The translations under genes were made by a program, and so were the position numbers. This document shows, in pieces, positions 9,185 through 19,514 of a DNA stretch of 64,000 nt (the first letter of the stretch is position 1; the number at the start of each line of letters is the position of its first letter). This DNA is from an uncultured Pelagibacteraceae bacterium (GTDB lineage Bacteria > Pseudomonadota > Alphaproteobacteria > Pelagibacterales > Pelagibacteraceae), in contig CABZRS010000001.1 in assembly GCA_902528135.1 (NCBI GenBank), positions 62,001 to 126,000 on the forward strand. Reading direction: 5' to 3'. The notes beneath the pieces were generated by a model. The model searched no databases, was not told the origin of the DNA, and worked only from the letters and a program-made list of their open reading frames with translations.

Positions 9185-10999
9185 TTAATGTTGTTTCCCA
9201 AGTATGGTTTTACCACTTGGTACACGTACATCATCAACCATCTTCTGAGTAGCTGCGTCCGGTGCTGCAGTTATTAAGCTGACAACAATCATCGAAACTA
9301 AACTTACAGCTGCTCCAACTATTCCAAAAGTTAGTTGAGTTATGCCTAAGAAACCAGATCCACCACTTCGTACCCAAATTAGATACGCAGTTCCTGAGAT
9401 CAGTCCTAATAGCATTCCCGCAACAGCTCCTGGAGCATTAGCTCTCTTCCACCATACACCAAGTACAAGTGGGAAGAATAGTCCAGACATCGCAAAGTCA
9501 AAAGCCCAAATTACCGAACCTAGAATACCTTGTATCTCTAGTGCAGCAATCGTAGCTCCTGCAAAACCAATTAATACAAGTAATACCCTTGCAACAACTA
9601 ATCTTTTTGCAGTTTCAGCTTTTGGATTAATGATCTTGTAGTAAACATCATGTGATAACGCATTTGAAATAGCTAAAACTAATCCATCCGCAGTTGACAT
9701 GGCAGCAGCCATACCCCCAGCAGCAACTAGTCCAGATATTACATAAGGTAATCCCGCAATTTCAGGTGTTGCTAATACAACAGCACTACCTTTCATAAAG
9801 AACTCATTAAGTTCTAGAGTTCCATTGCCATTAAAGTCACTTACAAACATCAACTTCGCTTGGTTCCAGTTTTGATACCAGTCAAGAGCTTGAACTTCAG
9901 TTATCGATTTACCGATAATTCCAGTAGCTAGATTAGGATCCATCAAAGAAATTTTGGATAGAGTAGCTAACATTGGAGCTGAAGAGTAAAGTAGGAATAT
10001 AAAGAATAATGACCAACCTACTGATCTTCTAGCTGTTCTTACACTTGGAGTAGTAAAGTATCTCATCATAACATGAGGTAGTGAAGCTGTTCCAGCCATC
10101 ATACATACTGCTAGTGAAATAAATGCCCAAGGCGTTGCATTAACTGAAGAGTGTGGTTTAGTAATTCCCGCCAATCCTTTTGGAACTGTAGCTAAATCTG
10201 CAGCTGAGTTTTTAACAAATCCAAATTGACCTTCAAGTTCTGCAATTCTTGCTACTTCGTCAGCTAACATGAAGTGTGGGAAGAAACCTGCACCAATATT
10301 GTTACTTATCCAGAATACTGGGAGTAAATAAGCAATAATTAGTACAATGTATTGAGCAACTTGTGTCCAAGTTACTGCTCTCATTCCACCAAGCATTGAG
10401 CACATCAGAATACTAGCTAGTCCAACGTAAACTGCAATTTCAAATGGAATATCTAAAGCAACAGAAGCAATTGTTCCTGTTGCGTTAATTTGAGCAGTCA
10501 CATAAGTGAATGATGCAACGGTTAAGACTATAACAGCACTAAATCTTGCTAAGTTACCACCATAACGAGTTCCTATAAAATCTGGAACAGTGTAACATCC
10601 AAATTTTCTAAGATATGGTGCTAACAAAGATGCAACTAGTACATATCCACCAGTCCATCCAACAAGCAGTGCCATATAACCATAGCCTTTAAAGTAAATA
10701 CCACCTGCCATGGCTACAAAAGATGCACCAGACATCCAGTCTGCTGCAGTTGCCATTCCATTAAATACGGTAGGTACCTGCCTTCCAGCTACGTAATAAG
10801 CGTCTGTTTGAAGTGTTCTTGATAACCAACCAATTAAAGCATAAATCAAAACTGTAAAAGCAACAAAAAAGATACCAATCATTTTTGCTGTCATTCCAGC
10901 TTGTTCAGCTATTGCCATTATGATGATAAATACTAGAAAACCTCCAGTATATATCCCATAGACCTTAGGTAGATTATCTATAAATTTACCTTTTATCAT
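9185..10999 (-). CDS. Sodium:solute symporter family large subunit (probable acetate/monocarboxylate uptake)
   Basis: SSS-family signatures (YYVAGRQVPTVFNGMATAADWMSGASFVAMAG; ISGLVAAGGMAAAMSTADGLVLAISNALSHD); paired small subunit upstream; acs nearby. Confidence 0.9.
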   Translation of the reverse strand: MIKGKFIDNLPKVYGIYTGGFLVFIIIMAIAEQAGMTAKMIGIFFVAFTVLIYALIGWLSRTLQTDAYYVAGRQVPTVFNGMATAADWMSGASFVAMAGGIYFKGYGYMALLVGWTGGYVLVASLLAPYLRKFGCYTVPDFIGTRYGGNLARFSAVIVLTVASFTYVTAQINATGTIASVALDIPFEIAVYVGLASILMCSMLGGMRAVTWTQVAQYIVLIIAYLLPVFWISNNIGAGFFPHFMLADEVARIAELEGQFGFVKNSAADLATVPKGLAGITKPHSSVNATPWAFISLAVCMMAGTASLPHVMMRYFTTPSVRTARRSVGWSLFFIFLLYSSAPMLATLSKISLMDPNLATGIIGKSITEVQALDWYQNWNQAKLMFVSDFNGNGTLELNEFFMKGSAVVLATPEIAGLPYVISGLVAAGGMAAAMSTADGLVLAISNALSHDVYYKIINPKAETAKRLVVARVLLVLIGFAGATIAALEIQGILGSVIWAFDFAMSGLFFPLVLGVWWKRANAPGAVAGMLLGLISGTAYLIWVRSGGSGFLGITQLTFGIVGAAVSLVSMIVVSLITAAPDAATQKMVDDVRVPSGKTILGKQH

Positions 11000-11262
11000 T
11001 GTTCGCCCTCTCTTTCAGTAAATCCGAACTCATCATCTATTTTCTCTTGTCGACCGGCAAACCAGAAAATTAGAATGACGAATATTGCAAGCGATCCCTG
11101 ACATGTAAACCAATACGTTAAAGGATATCCAAATGGTCTAATGCTTGATTCTTGCATTTCGGCTCCGAAAAGAAAGATGCCAATTGAGAAAACAAACCAA
11201 ATTGCTAATGTAATAAAGAGCAAGTTCCTGGTTTTTTCCCAGTGTTGTTCTTGTTTCGACAT
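10996..11262 (-). CDS. DUF4212-type symporter small subunit
   Basis: EKTRNLLFITLAIWFVFSIGIFLFGAEMQESSIRPFGYPLTYWFTCQGSLAIFVILIFWFAGRQEKID; overlaps the large subunit by 4 bp. Confidence 0.85.
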   Translation of the reverse strand: MSKQEQHWEKTRNLLFITLAIWFVFSIGIFLFGAEMQESSIRPFGYPLTYWFTCQGSLAIFVILIFWFAGRQEKIDDEFGFTEREGEQ

Positions 11263-11382
11263 TTTTTCTCTCTCCTATAGGTTAAATAAAGAACCATACC
11301 GATAATCAAATTTATTTAAACCCCTAAAAACACTCGATATTGTGTCATTTTTACATTATACATCAACATATTAGTTAGATAA

Positions 11383-12009
11383 ATGGCCCTTAAATACAGA
11401 TTCAACTTAAAAGATATAAAACTTGAAGATTTCAAAGTTTATTTAGTTGCAATGTTTAAAGGCATTTTGCCAAAGAAAAAAATAAAGAATGTTGATGATT
11501 TGAAAGAATTTATTCAGCAAAAATCAGCATGGGTATCACAAGTTACTTTATATAATTATTTGAAAACAAGAATGGGCACTAAATGGGTTCTCCATTTTGA
11601 TGATGAAAAATTTTTAAAATCAATTAACACTGCTAAATGGAATATATATGCAATTTCACTTCAAGATTTATCTTTTTATACTGTTTCGTATTTAAATGTT
11701 TTTTATAATTTCCGAGAAACTAATAAAGCCTCTGAAATTTATAATAATATTTTGGACAAAGAATTAGAGAATGGCATGCCTAAGGAAATTGTTGATCAAG
11801 CGAGAGTTAGTTTTCAGAAAAGATTTGATCAAATTAAATGGAATGACTATTATAAATCTTGGCCATTTAATGAAAGTGCTCTTGCATTATATAATTGGGC
11901 TCCAGTAGCTACTGAACTAAAATCTATTGATAGAAAAATAGTCCTTAATTCTATGATTTTGAAATGGGATAATATTAAAGAAGAGTTTTCTAAACTAATA
12001 AAGATCTAG
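11383..12009 (+). CDS. Hypothetical protein
   Basis: 208-aa ORF, good start/stop context, no family recognised. Confidence 0.65.
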   Translation: MALKYRFNLKDIKLEDFKVYLVAMFKGILPKKKIKNVDDLKEFIQQKSAWVSQVTLYNYLKTRMGTKWVLHFDDEKFLKSINTAKWNIYAISLQDLSFYTVSYLNVFYNFRETNKASEIYNNILDKELENGMPKEIVDQARVSFQKRFDQIKWNDYYKSWPFNESALALYNWAPVATELKSIDRKIVLNSMILKWDNIKEEFSKLIKI

Positions 12010-13991
12010 ATATTTTTTCTATTATCGACCAAGCTTTCAACAACCGAAGGATCCGCTAAAGTTGTTGTATCTCCTAATTGACCATGCTCATTAGCAGCGA
12101 TTTTTCTCAGAATTCTTCTCATTATTTTACCTGATCTTGTCTTTGGAAGTCCTGGAGCAAATTGAATTAGGTCCGGAGTTGCTATTGGACCAATTTGTTT
12201 CCTAACCCAAAGCTTTAAATCTCTCTCTAAATCAAGAGTACTTTTTTCTCCAGCATTTAAAGTTACATAACAGTAAAGCCCGTTTCCTTTTATATCATGA
12301 GGATAACCAACCACTGCTGCTTCAGCCACTTTTGGATGAGCTACAAACGCACTTTCAATTTCTGCAGTACCTAAATTATGACCAGAAACTATAATTACAT
12401 CATCTACTCTTCCTGTAATCCAATAGTATCCATCCTTATCTCTTCTGCAGCCATCACCTGTAAAATATTTCCCATCAAATTGTGAAAAATAAGTATCTAT
12501 AAATCTTTGATGGTCACCATAGACACTTCTCATTTGTCCAGGCCACGATTGTGAAATACAAAGTCTACCTTGTGCTTCTCCATTTAAAACCTTGCCATCT
12601 TTATCTAGGATCTCTGGTTTAATTCCGTAAAATGGTTTGGTTGCGGAACCAGGTTTTAAATCTATCGCTCCAGTTTGAGGACTAATCAAAATCCCACCTG
12701 TTTCTGTTTGCCACCATGTATCAACGATTGGACATCTACTATCGCCAACAGTTTTGTAGTACCATTCCCAAGCTTCAGGATTAATTGGTTCACCAACAGT
12801 ACCTAAAAGTTTTAAAGTTTTTCTAGATGTTTTCTTTACAGGTTTATCACCTTCCCTCATTAAAGCTCTGATTGCCGTTGGAGCTGTATAAAAAATATTA
12901 ACTTTATATTTATCAACTATTTGCCACCATCTAGATGTATCAGGATAATTAGGTATTCCTTCAAACATGATTGTAGTTGCGCCGTTAGCAAGTGGACCAT
13001 AAATAATATAACTATGTCCTGTAACCCAGCCTATATCAGCCGTGCACCAGTAAATATCTTTAGGTTTATAATTAAAAATATATTGGTGAGTCATTGATGC
13101 ATAAACCATATATCCACCAGTTGTATGTAGAACACCTTTTGGTTTCCCAGTTGAACCAGATGTGTAAAGAATGAATAATGGATCTTCAGCATTCATTTCC
13201 TCAGGCTCACATTTTGCTGAAACTTTACTAATCATTTTGTGATACCAAACATCACGATCATTGTACCAATCAATTTTTTTCGTACCTGTTCTCTTTACAA
13301 CGATACATTTCTTTACGTTTGGGCAGCTTTGTAAAGCTTCATCTGTAATAGATTTTAAAGGGATTGTTTTGCCACCTCTTACTCCTTCATCTGCAGTGAT
13401 TACATAATCAGATTCGCAATCATTAATTCTGCCTGAAATACTATCTGGTGAAAAACCTCCAAATATTATGGAGTGAACCGCACCTATTCTTGCACACGCA
13501 AGCATTGTGTAGGCAAGTTCTGGTATCATAGTAAGGTAAATAGTTACTCTGTCACCCCTTTGAACTCCCAGATTTTTTAATCCATTTGCTGCTTTTGAAA
13601 CTTCTTTATGAAGTTCTTTATATGTAATTTTTTTTTGAACCTTAGGATCATCTCCTACCCATATAATTGCAGTCTTATTAGCATTTTTTTTAAGATGTCT
13701 ATCAATGCAATTCGCTGAGGCATTTAAAGTACCATCATAGAACCATTTGATATGAACATCATCTTTACTATATTTAACGTCTTTAATTTTTTTATAAGGC
13801 TTAATCCAATTAATTCTTTTTCCTTCTTTTTTCCAAAATCCATCATTGTCTTTAATCGACTCGTTATATTTCTTTATATATTGAGATTTATTAACGGTAG
13901 CTTTACTTATCCATTCTTTCTTTGTTTTATAAACTGTCTCTTTGGGTTTTTTAGAGATAACTTTTTTTTTAACTTTTTTTTTCATAGGCAT
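12006..13991 (-). CDS. acs: Acetyl-CoA synthetase
   Basis: [97 protein letters not shown]. Confidence 0.97.
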   Translation of the reverse strand: MPMKKKVKKKVISKKPKETVYKTKKEWISKATVNKSQYIKKYNESIKDNDGFWKKEGKRINWIKPYKKIKDVKYSKDDVHIKWFYDGTLNASANCIDRHLKKNANKTAIIWVGDDPKVQKKITYKELHKEVSKAANGLKNLGVQRGDRVTIYLTMIPELAYTMLACARIGAVHSIIFGGFSPDSISGRINDCESDYVITADEGVRGGKTIPLKSITDEALQSCPNVKKCIVVKRTGTKKIDWYNDRDVWYHKMISKVSAKCEPEEMNAEDPLFILYTSGSTGKPKGVLHTTGGYMVYASMTHQYIFNYKPKDIYWCTADIGWVTGHSYIIYGPLANGATTIMFEGIPNYPDTSRWWQIVDKYKVNIFYTAPTAIRALMREGDKPVKKTSRKTLKLLGTVGEPINPEAWEWYYKTVGDSRCPIVDTWWQTETGGILISPQTGAIDLKPGSATKPFYGIKPEILDKDGKVLNGEAQGRLCISQSWPGQMRSVYGDHQRFIDTYFSQFDGKYFTGDGCRRDKDGYYWITGRVDDVIIVSGHNLGTAEIESAFVAHPKVAEAAVVGYPHDIKGNGLYCYVTLNAGEKSTLDLERDLKLWVRKQIGPIATPDLIQFAPGLPKTRSGKIMRRILRKIAANEHGQLGDTTTLADPSVVESLVDNRKNI

Positions 13992-14001
13992 GAATTTTTT
14001 T

Positions 14002-14418
14002 TTAATTAATTCTACCCATCTTCAAAATTATTTTCCAGCTTTTAGTATCAATAGGCATGACAGATAGTCTACTTTGTCTAATTAGATATAAGTTCTCTAA
14101 AGCCTTAGTTTTTTTGATGTTTTCAAGTGTTACAGGATTTTGAAGTTTATTTTTAAATCTAACTTTAACTGCAACAAACCTTTTTTCCTTATCCGTTGGA
14201 TCAATGAATGCCGTTTTAATAACTTCGACTATACCAACTATCTCTTTTCCAATATTAGAATGATAAAAAAAACAAAGATCTCCTTTTTCCATTTTTTTTA
14301 AATTACTTGCTGCTTGATAATTTCTTACACCATCCCAGTCAGTTCCTTTTTCTCCAGCTTTGATTTGTTGATCAATTGACCATACATCTGGCTCAGATTT
14401 CATTAACCAATATTGCAT
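14002..14418 (-). CDS. EVE domain-containing protein
   Basis: [15 protein letters not shown]...[30 protein letters not shown]. Confidence 0.9.
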   Translation of the reverse strand: MQYWLMKSEPDVWSIDQQIKAGEKGTDWDGVRNYQAASNLKKMEKGDLCFFYHSNIGKEIVGIVEVIKTAFIDPTDKEKRFVAVKVRFKNKLQNPVTLENIKKTKALENLYLIRQSRLSVMPIDTKSWKIILKMGRIN

Positions 14419-14535
14419 TTAATTTTTTTTCTTTTTCTTTTCTTTTTTAAGTTTTCTTTTTTCCTTTATAGAAAGTTTAGCTTGTTTCATTACGCTAGCA
14501 TCTTTAAATGACTTACCACTATATCTTTTCGACAT
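14419..14535 (-). CDS. Small basic Lys-rich protein (38 codons)
   Basis: Manual translation MSKRYSGKSFKDASVMKQAKLSIKEKRKLKKEKK...N*; fits exactly between tsaD stop and the EVE gene start; below the ORF-track size cut-off. Confidence 0.55.
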   Translation of the reverse strand: MSKRYSGKSFKDASVMKQAKLSIKEKRKLKKEKKKKKN

Positions 14536-15609
14536 TTATAATCTAACTCCTGCTCCTTTTAAAAACTTTGCTTTTTCGTCAAGTGGTAGTCTTGGACTTG
14601 CAGGAAGATCCAAATTATCAAATTTTTTGATTTTATACTTTTCAAGACCAACTAGAGCAATCATAGCTGCATTATCCCCACATAATTTTGGTTCAGGAAA
14701 AATTGGTCTAAAATCATTCTTATTACATACTTTTATTAATTTTTTTCTAATACCCTTGTTGGCAGCAACACCTCCAGCGATTACAAAAGTTTTACTTTTC
14801 TTTTTATTGGTCTTTTTGAACTCATCAAATGCAATTTGTGTTTTTACTTCTAAAATTTCTTCAATTGTTTTTTGAAAAGATGCTGCAAGATCATATTTTT
14901 CTTGTTTAGATTTTATAGTGCTTGAAATCCTTAAAATTGCAGTTTTAAGACCTGCAAATGATAAATTACATCCCCCTTTATTTATAATTGGTTTAGGAAG
15001 TTTAAATTTATTTGCATCTCCCTGCTTTGCAAAACCTTCTAACTTCGGTCCTCCTGGAAATTCAATACCTAATAGTTTTGCAGTTTTGTCAAATGCTTCT
15101 CCTAGAGCATCATCAATTGTTGTTCCTAATCTTTTATATTTTCCAAGTCCATTCACACTAAGATATTGCGTATGTCCTCCTGAAATTAATAACAACAAAT
15201 ATGGAAAATCTAAGCTTGTATTAAGTTTTGGACTTAAGGCATGCCCTTCAAGATGGTTTACACCAATAAAAGGTATATTTAGGCTTGCAGATAATGCTTT
15301 GCCAAAATTTAAACCAACAGTAAGGCAAACAATTAAGCCTGGACCAGATGTTGAAGCAATTGCAGAAACATCATTTAAATTCACACCACTTTCATTAATT
15401 GCTTTTTTTGCAATTAAATCAATTTTTTCTACATGAGATCGTGCTGCAAGCTCAGGAACCACACCTCCAAATTCTTTATGAATGTCAAATTGACTTGAAA
15501 CTACGTTTGATAATATTTTTACCTTACCGTTTTTATCTTCCTTTATGATTGATACCGCAGTTTCATCGCAACTTGTCTCAATTCCTAGTATTATTTTTTT
15601 TTCATTCAT
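14536..15609 (-). CDS. tsaD: tRNA N6-adenosine threonylcarbamoyltransferase
   Basis: ILGIETSCDETAVSII, GGVVPELAARSHVEKI, NHLEGHALSP, LLISGGHTQY, AGGVAANKGIRKKL. Confidence 0.97.
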   Translation of the reverse strand: MNEKKIILGIETSCDETAVSIIKEDKNGKVKILSNVVSSQFDIHKEFGGVVPELAARSHVEKIDLIAKKAINESGVNLNDVSAIASTSGPGLIVCLTVGLNFGKALSASLNIPFIGVNHLEGHALSPKLNTSLDFPYLLLLISGGHTQYLSVNGLGKYKRLGTTIDDALGEAFDKTAKLLGIEFPGGPKLEGFAKQGDANKFKLPKPIINKGGCNLSFAGLKTAILRISSTIKSKQEKYDLAASFQKTIEEILEVKTQIAFDEFKKTNKKKSKTFVIAGGVAANKGIRKKLIKVCNKNDFRPIFPEPKLCGDNAAMIALVGLEKYKIKKFDNLDLPASPRLPLDEKAKFLKGAGVRL

Positions 15610-15663
15610 AAATATTTATAATTAATACAATTAAACTATAAGAATGTAATAAAAATAAGAATT

Positions 15664-16575
15664 ATGAAAAGAGATAAATTTATTATTGGTACTAGAGGAA
15701 GTCAGTTAGCTCAAATTTATACCAAAAAAGTGACAAACCATCTTAAAAAAGTTTCATCGACTCAAATAGAAACAAAAAAAATAGTCACAAGTGGAGATGA
15801 AAACCAAAAGGATAGGTTATCAAATATTGGAGGAAAAGGATTATTTTCAAAAAAAATTGAAATAGAATTAATTAATAATAATATTGATATTGCTGTTCAT
15901 GCTTTAAAAGATATGCCATCGATTGAAACAACGGGGCTAACAACAAATTTTTATCTAAAAAGAAATTCGCCCAATGAAATTTTTATTAGTAAAGACGACA
16001 TAAATTTCCATGACCTTAAACCTAATTCAATAATTGGTACTTCTTCTTACAGAAGGGAATACCAATTAAAAAGTATTAGATCAGATTTGAATTATAAATT
16101 AATAAGAGGAAATGTGGATACTAGGATAAAGAAATTAGAGAATGGAGATTACGATGCAATTTTACTTTCTAAAGCTGGCATTGAAGCTTTAGGTTTGACA
16201 AATAAAATTACACATGAATTTAATACTGAAGAACTAATACCATGTGCTGGACAAGGTATTATTGCTATACAATGTAGAGAAAACGATCAAGAAATAATTA
16301 ATATTTTAGAAAAAATTAATGATGATCAGTCAAGAATTATTGCAAATGCTGAGAGAAAAATCCTAAAAATACTCGAGGGTGACTGCGATACAGCTGTTGG
16401 TGTGTATGCAAAGATTGATAAAGATTTTGTAAATATAAAAGCTGAACTTTTTTCAGTAGATGGTAAACAAAGATTTTTTGTTGAAGAAAGTGAAAATAAA
16501 AAAATGATTAAAGATTTAAGTATTAAGATTGGAGAAAAACTAAAATCAGAGTCAAAGGGATCTTACAAAAGGTAA
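15664..16575 (+). CDS. hemC: Hydroxymethylbilane synthase
   Basis: IGTRGSQLAQIYTKKV, DIAVHALKDMPS, RGNVDTRIKKLENGDYDAILLSKAG, LEGDCDTAVGVYA. Confidence 0.97.
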   Translation: MKRDKFIIGTRGSQLAQIYTKKVTNHLKKVSSTQIETKKIVTSGDENQKDRLSNIGGKGLFSKKIEIELINNNIDIAVHALKDMPSIETTGLTTNFYLKRNSPNEIFISKDDINFHDLKPNSIIGTSSYRREYQLKSIRSDLNYKLIRGNVDTRIKKLENGDYDAILLSKAGIEALGLTNKITHEFNTEELIPCAGQGIIAIQCRENDQEIINILEKINDDQSRIIANAERKILKILEGDCDTAVGVYAKIDKDFVNIKAELFSVDGKQRFFVEESENKKMIKDLSIKIGEKLKSESKGSYKR

Positions 16576-16576
16576 A

Positions 16577-17275
16577 ATGCATATTTTATTAACAAGACCA
16601 TTAGAGGATAGTAAAGAATTAATATTAAAATTTAGTTCTTTAGGACATAAAGTTTCTCATTTACCCGTAATAAAAGTTGAAACAATTAAATACGATGAAC
16701 CTGACTATAGCCAATTTAAGGGAATAATATTTACAAGTTCAAATGCGATTAAGAATTTAGATTTAAATAGAGTTGATAAAAAAATTGAATGTTATTGTGT
16801 TGGCTCTGCAACAGAAAAAGTTGCAAAGCTAAACGGTTTTCAAAATATTATCTCTGCAGAAGGAAATGTTAATAATTTAAAAGAATTAATATTACAAAAC
16901 TATGACCCAAAGAATGGATCACTTCTTTATGTGAGTGGTGAGATAGTTTCTAGTAGGCTAGATAAAGATCTAATTTCTGAAGGTTATTCTTTAAAGAGAT
17001 TGATTAACTATACGGTTTTATCAACTCAAGAAATAAAAGAGGAATTTAGAGCACAATTAAAAGCTTCAATCCCTGATATAATTTATGTTTACTCAGAAAA
17101 TAGCGCTAAGAGTTTATTAAATTTACTTAAAAAGTATGATCTTTTAGACAGTTGGATGGATACCAATTTGATGTGTATGGGTGAAAAAGCATCAGCAATT
17201 TTAAATGTGATCAAGTGGAAAAAAATTTTTCTATTTAACTCTGGTGAAGAAGAGTTTTTGCTATATAAAATTTAG
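16577..17275 (+). CDS. hemD: Uroporphyrinogen-III synthase
   Basis: HILLTRPLEDSKEL, GIIFTSSNAIKNL, YVYSENSAKSLLNLL; directly after hemC. Confidence 0.88.
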   Translation: MHILLTRPLEDSKELILKFSSLGHKVSHLPVIKVETIKYDEPDYSQFKGIIFTSSNAIKNLDLNRVDKKIECYCVGSATEKVAKLNGFQNIISAEGNVNNLKELILQNYDPKNGSLLYVSGEIVSSRLDKDLISEGYSLKRLINYTVLSTQEIKEEFRAQLKASIPDIIYVYSENSAKSLLNLLKKYDLLDSWMDTNLMCMGEKASAILNVIKWKKIFLFNSGEEEFLLYKI

Positions 17276-17277
17276 CC

Positions 17278-18363
17278 ATGAGTGTTTTTGAGAACTTTTC
17301 AGGACTTTTTTTGTCTGTATGGCAAAAAGGAATTTTAGGTGTTAACTTTGTAGAGATCTTAATTGGTCTTGGAATATTCTTTGTATTCCTAGTTTTCAGA
17401 GGGTTAATAAGTAAATTAGTTATTAAAAAATTAGAATTAATATCACAAAGAACAACCAACAAACTTGATGACACTTTCGTTAAGGCGATGGAGGGGCCAG
17501 CTAGATTTCTTCCAATTGTGCTAGGAGTATTTTTTGCAAGCTATTACATGTCTTTTGCAGAGGATACGAGATTATTTTTAGATAATGTAAATAGAACTTT
17601 GATAACAATATTGCTCTTTTGGATCATTCATCAAATTATTGAACCAATTTCTTACATACTAAGTGGATTCGATAAGATTTTAACTAGAGAACTAATTGGC
17701 TGGATTATCAAATCATTAAAAATTTTAATTTTAATCTTAGGAGCTGCAGCTGTTTTAGAATTATGGGGAATTAAAATTGGTCCAATTATTGCAGGACTTG
17801 GTTTATTTGGTGTTGCAGTTGCTTTAGGAGCACAAGATTTATTCAAAAATTTAATATCAGGAATTTTAGTACTTGTTGAAAAAAGATTTAAAATGGGTGA
17901 TTGGATTGAAGTTGAAGGAATAATCGAGGGTGTAGTTGAAAAAATAGGTTTTAGATCAACTGTTATAAGAAAATTTGATAAGTCTTTAGCAATTATTCCA
18001 AATTTTCAGTTTGCAGAAAATGCTGTAATTAATAAAAGTCAAATAACAAATTGGAGAATTAGTTGGACAATAACACTTCAGTATGACTCTACTGTTGAAC
18101 AATTAAAAACTATACGAAATGAGATAGAAGATTTTATAAATAGTTCAGAAGATTATGATATTAAAGTTGGTGTTTCTGTTAGGGTTGATAAATTTGCTGA
18201 TAGCTCAATAGATATGTATGTGAGATGTTATACAAAAACAAATAGTTGGAGTGAAATGTTGTTAGTTAAAGAAAGACTGGCAATTAAAATTAAAGAAATT
18301 GTTGAGGGTAATAAAGCATCTTTTGCTTTTCCAAGCACCTCTGTATATGTAGAGAAGAAATAA
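17278..18363 (+). CDS. Mechanosensitive ion channel (MscS family)
   Basis: GLGLFGVAVALGAQDLFKNLISGILVLVEKRFKMGDWIEVEGIIEGVVEKIGFRSTVIRKFDKSLAIIPN. Confidence 0.93.
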   Translation: MSVFENFSGLFLSVWQKGILGVNFVEILIGLGIFFVFLVFRGLISKLVIKKLELISQRTTNKLDDTFVKAMEGPARFLPIVLGVFFASYYMSFAEDTRLFLDNVNRTLITILLFWIIHQIIEPISYILSGFDKILTRELIGWIIKSLKILILILGAAAVLELWGIKIGPIIAGLGLFGVAVALGAQDLFKNLISGILVLVEKRFKMGDWIEVEGIIEGVVEKIGFRSTVIRKFDKSLAIIPNFQFAENAVINKSQITNWRISWTITLQYDSTVEQLKTIRNEIEDFINSSEDYDIKVGVSVRVDKFADSSIDMYVRCYTKTNSWSEMLLVKERLAIKIKEIVEGNKASFAFPSTSVYVEKK

Positions 18364-18654
18364 ATGATAGCTATTTTTTATTTAGCTTTACAATTATTAA
18401 AATTATATTCTTATGTAGTAATCGCTAATGTTGTTATAAGCTGGCTAATAGCTTTTAATGTCTTAAATACTTCAAATAGATTTGTTTATTCAATATTAGA
18501 GTTTACTTATAAGCTTACTGATCCAATACTTAATAAAATAAGGGGCTTTTTGCCAAGTCTAGGTGCTTTTGATATATCACCTATCATTCTTCTTTTGTTG
18601 ATCTGGTTTGTAGAAATGTGTATGAAACTCTACATAGCACCACTTATTTTTTAA
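18364..18654 (+). CDS. YggT family membrane protein
   Basis: LLKLYSYVVIANVVISWL...YKLTDPILNKIRGFLPSLGAFDISPIILLLLI. Confidence 0.88.
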   Translation: MIAIFYLALQLLKLYSYVVIANVVISWLIAFNVLNTSNRFVYSILEFTYKLTDPILNKIRGFLPSLGAFDISPIILLLLIWFVEMCMKLYIAPLIF

Positions 18655-18659
18655 TAATC

Positions 18660-19508
18660 ATGATTTTAATAGACGGAAAAAAACAATCGGCTGAACTTAG
18701 AGAAGAATTAAAAAGAGAAGTAGATGGCCTGAAAGAAAAATATAATAAAGTTCCAGGTCTTACAGTAATCTTAATCGGAGATTTGGCTCCAAGTCAGATT
18801 TATGTAAGAAATAAAGAAAAATCAGCAACGCAAGTTGGTTTAAAATCTGAAGTTATTAAATACCCAGATACCGTAGATGAAAAAACAGTCTTAGATAAAA
18901 TTGAAGAACTTAATGATGATGAAACTGTTTCAGGGATTTTGGTTCAATTGCCGCTACCAAAACATATTAACAAGCAACACGTTATAGAAACTATTTCACC
19001 ACATAAAGATGTTGATGGTTTACACCCTATGAATGTTGGCAATCTTTCATCTGGATACCAAGGTTCAATTCCTTGTACACCTCTTGGATGTTATTATTTA
19101 TTAAAAAAAATAGAACCTAACTTAACAGGAAAAAAAGCTGTAATGATTGGGCGATCAAACTTAAATGGTAAAGCGATGGCACAACTATTACTTCAAGAAG
19201 ATTGCACAGTAACAATTACTCACTCAAAAACTAAAGACCTCCAGCATGAATGTTTAGAGGCAGATGTCATTGTTGCTGCTGTTGGAATTCCTGAACTTAT
19301 AAAAGGTAATTGGGTGAAAAAAGATGCAATTGTTATTGATGTTGGAATAAACAAAACAGAAAATGGTTTAGTAGGTGATGTTGATTTTGAAGAGGTTTCA
19401 AAAGTTGCAAAAGCTTTAACTCCAGTTCCAGGAGGAGTTGGACCAATGACAATTGCTTGTTTGTTAAAAAATACAATTGAGTGTTTCAAAAGAACCTTAA
19501 ACAACTAA
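18660..19508 (+). CDS. folD: Methylenetetrahydrofolate dehydrogenase/cyclohydrolase
   Basis: VILIGDLAPSQIYVRNKEK, GILVQLPLPKHI, PHKDVDGLHPMNVG, GRSNLNGKAMAQLLL, VPGGVGPMTIACLLKNT. Start moved from 18618 to ATG 18660. Confidence 0.96.
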   Translation: MILIDGKKQSAELREELKREVDGLKEKYNKVPGLTVILIGDLAPSQIYVRNKEKSATQVGLKSEVIKYPDTVDEKTVLDKIEELNDDETVSGILVQLPLPKHINKQHVIETISPHKDVDGLHPMNVGNLSSGYQGSIPCTPLGCYYLLKKIEPNLTGKKAVMIGRSNLNGKAMAQLLLQEDCTVTITHSKTKDLQHECLEADVIVAAVGIPELIKGNWVKKDAIVIDVGINKTENGLVGDVDFEEVSKVAKALTPVPGGVGPMTIACLLKNTIECFKRTLNN

Positions 19509-19514
19509 AGATTA

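Noticed and set aside
9342-9641. 99-aa + strand ORF inside the symporter
   Set aside because: Shadow ORF opposite a conserved membrane protein.
13752-14009. 85-aa F/N-rich + strand ORF
   Set aside because: Antisense of the Lys-rich N-terminus of acs; low complexity.
14918-15436. 172-aa + strand ORF inside tsaD
   Set aside because: Antisense shadow ORF of a clearly conserved gene (coordinates 14918-15436).
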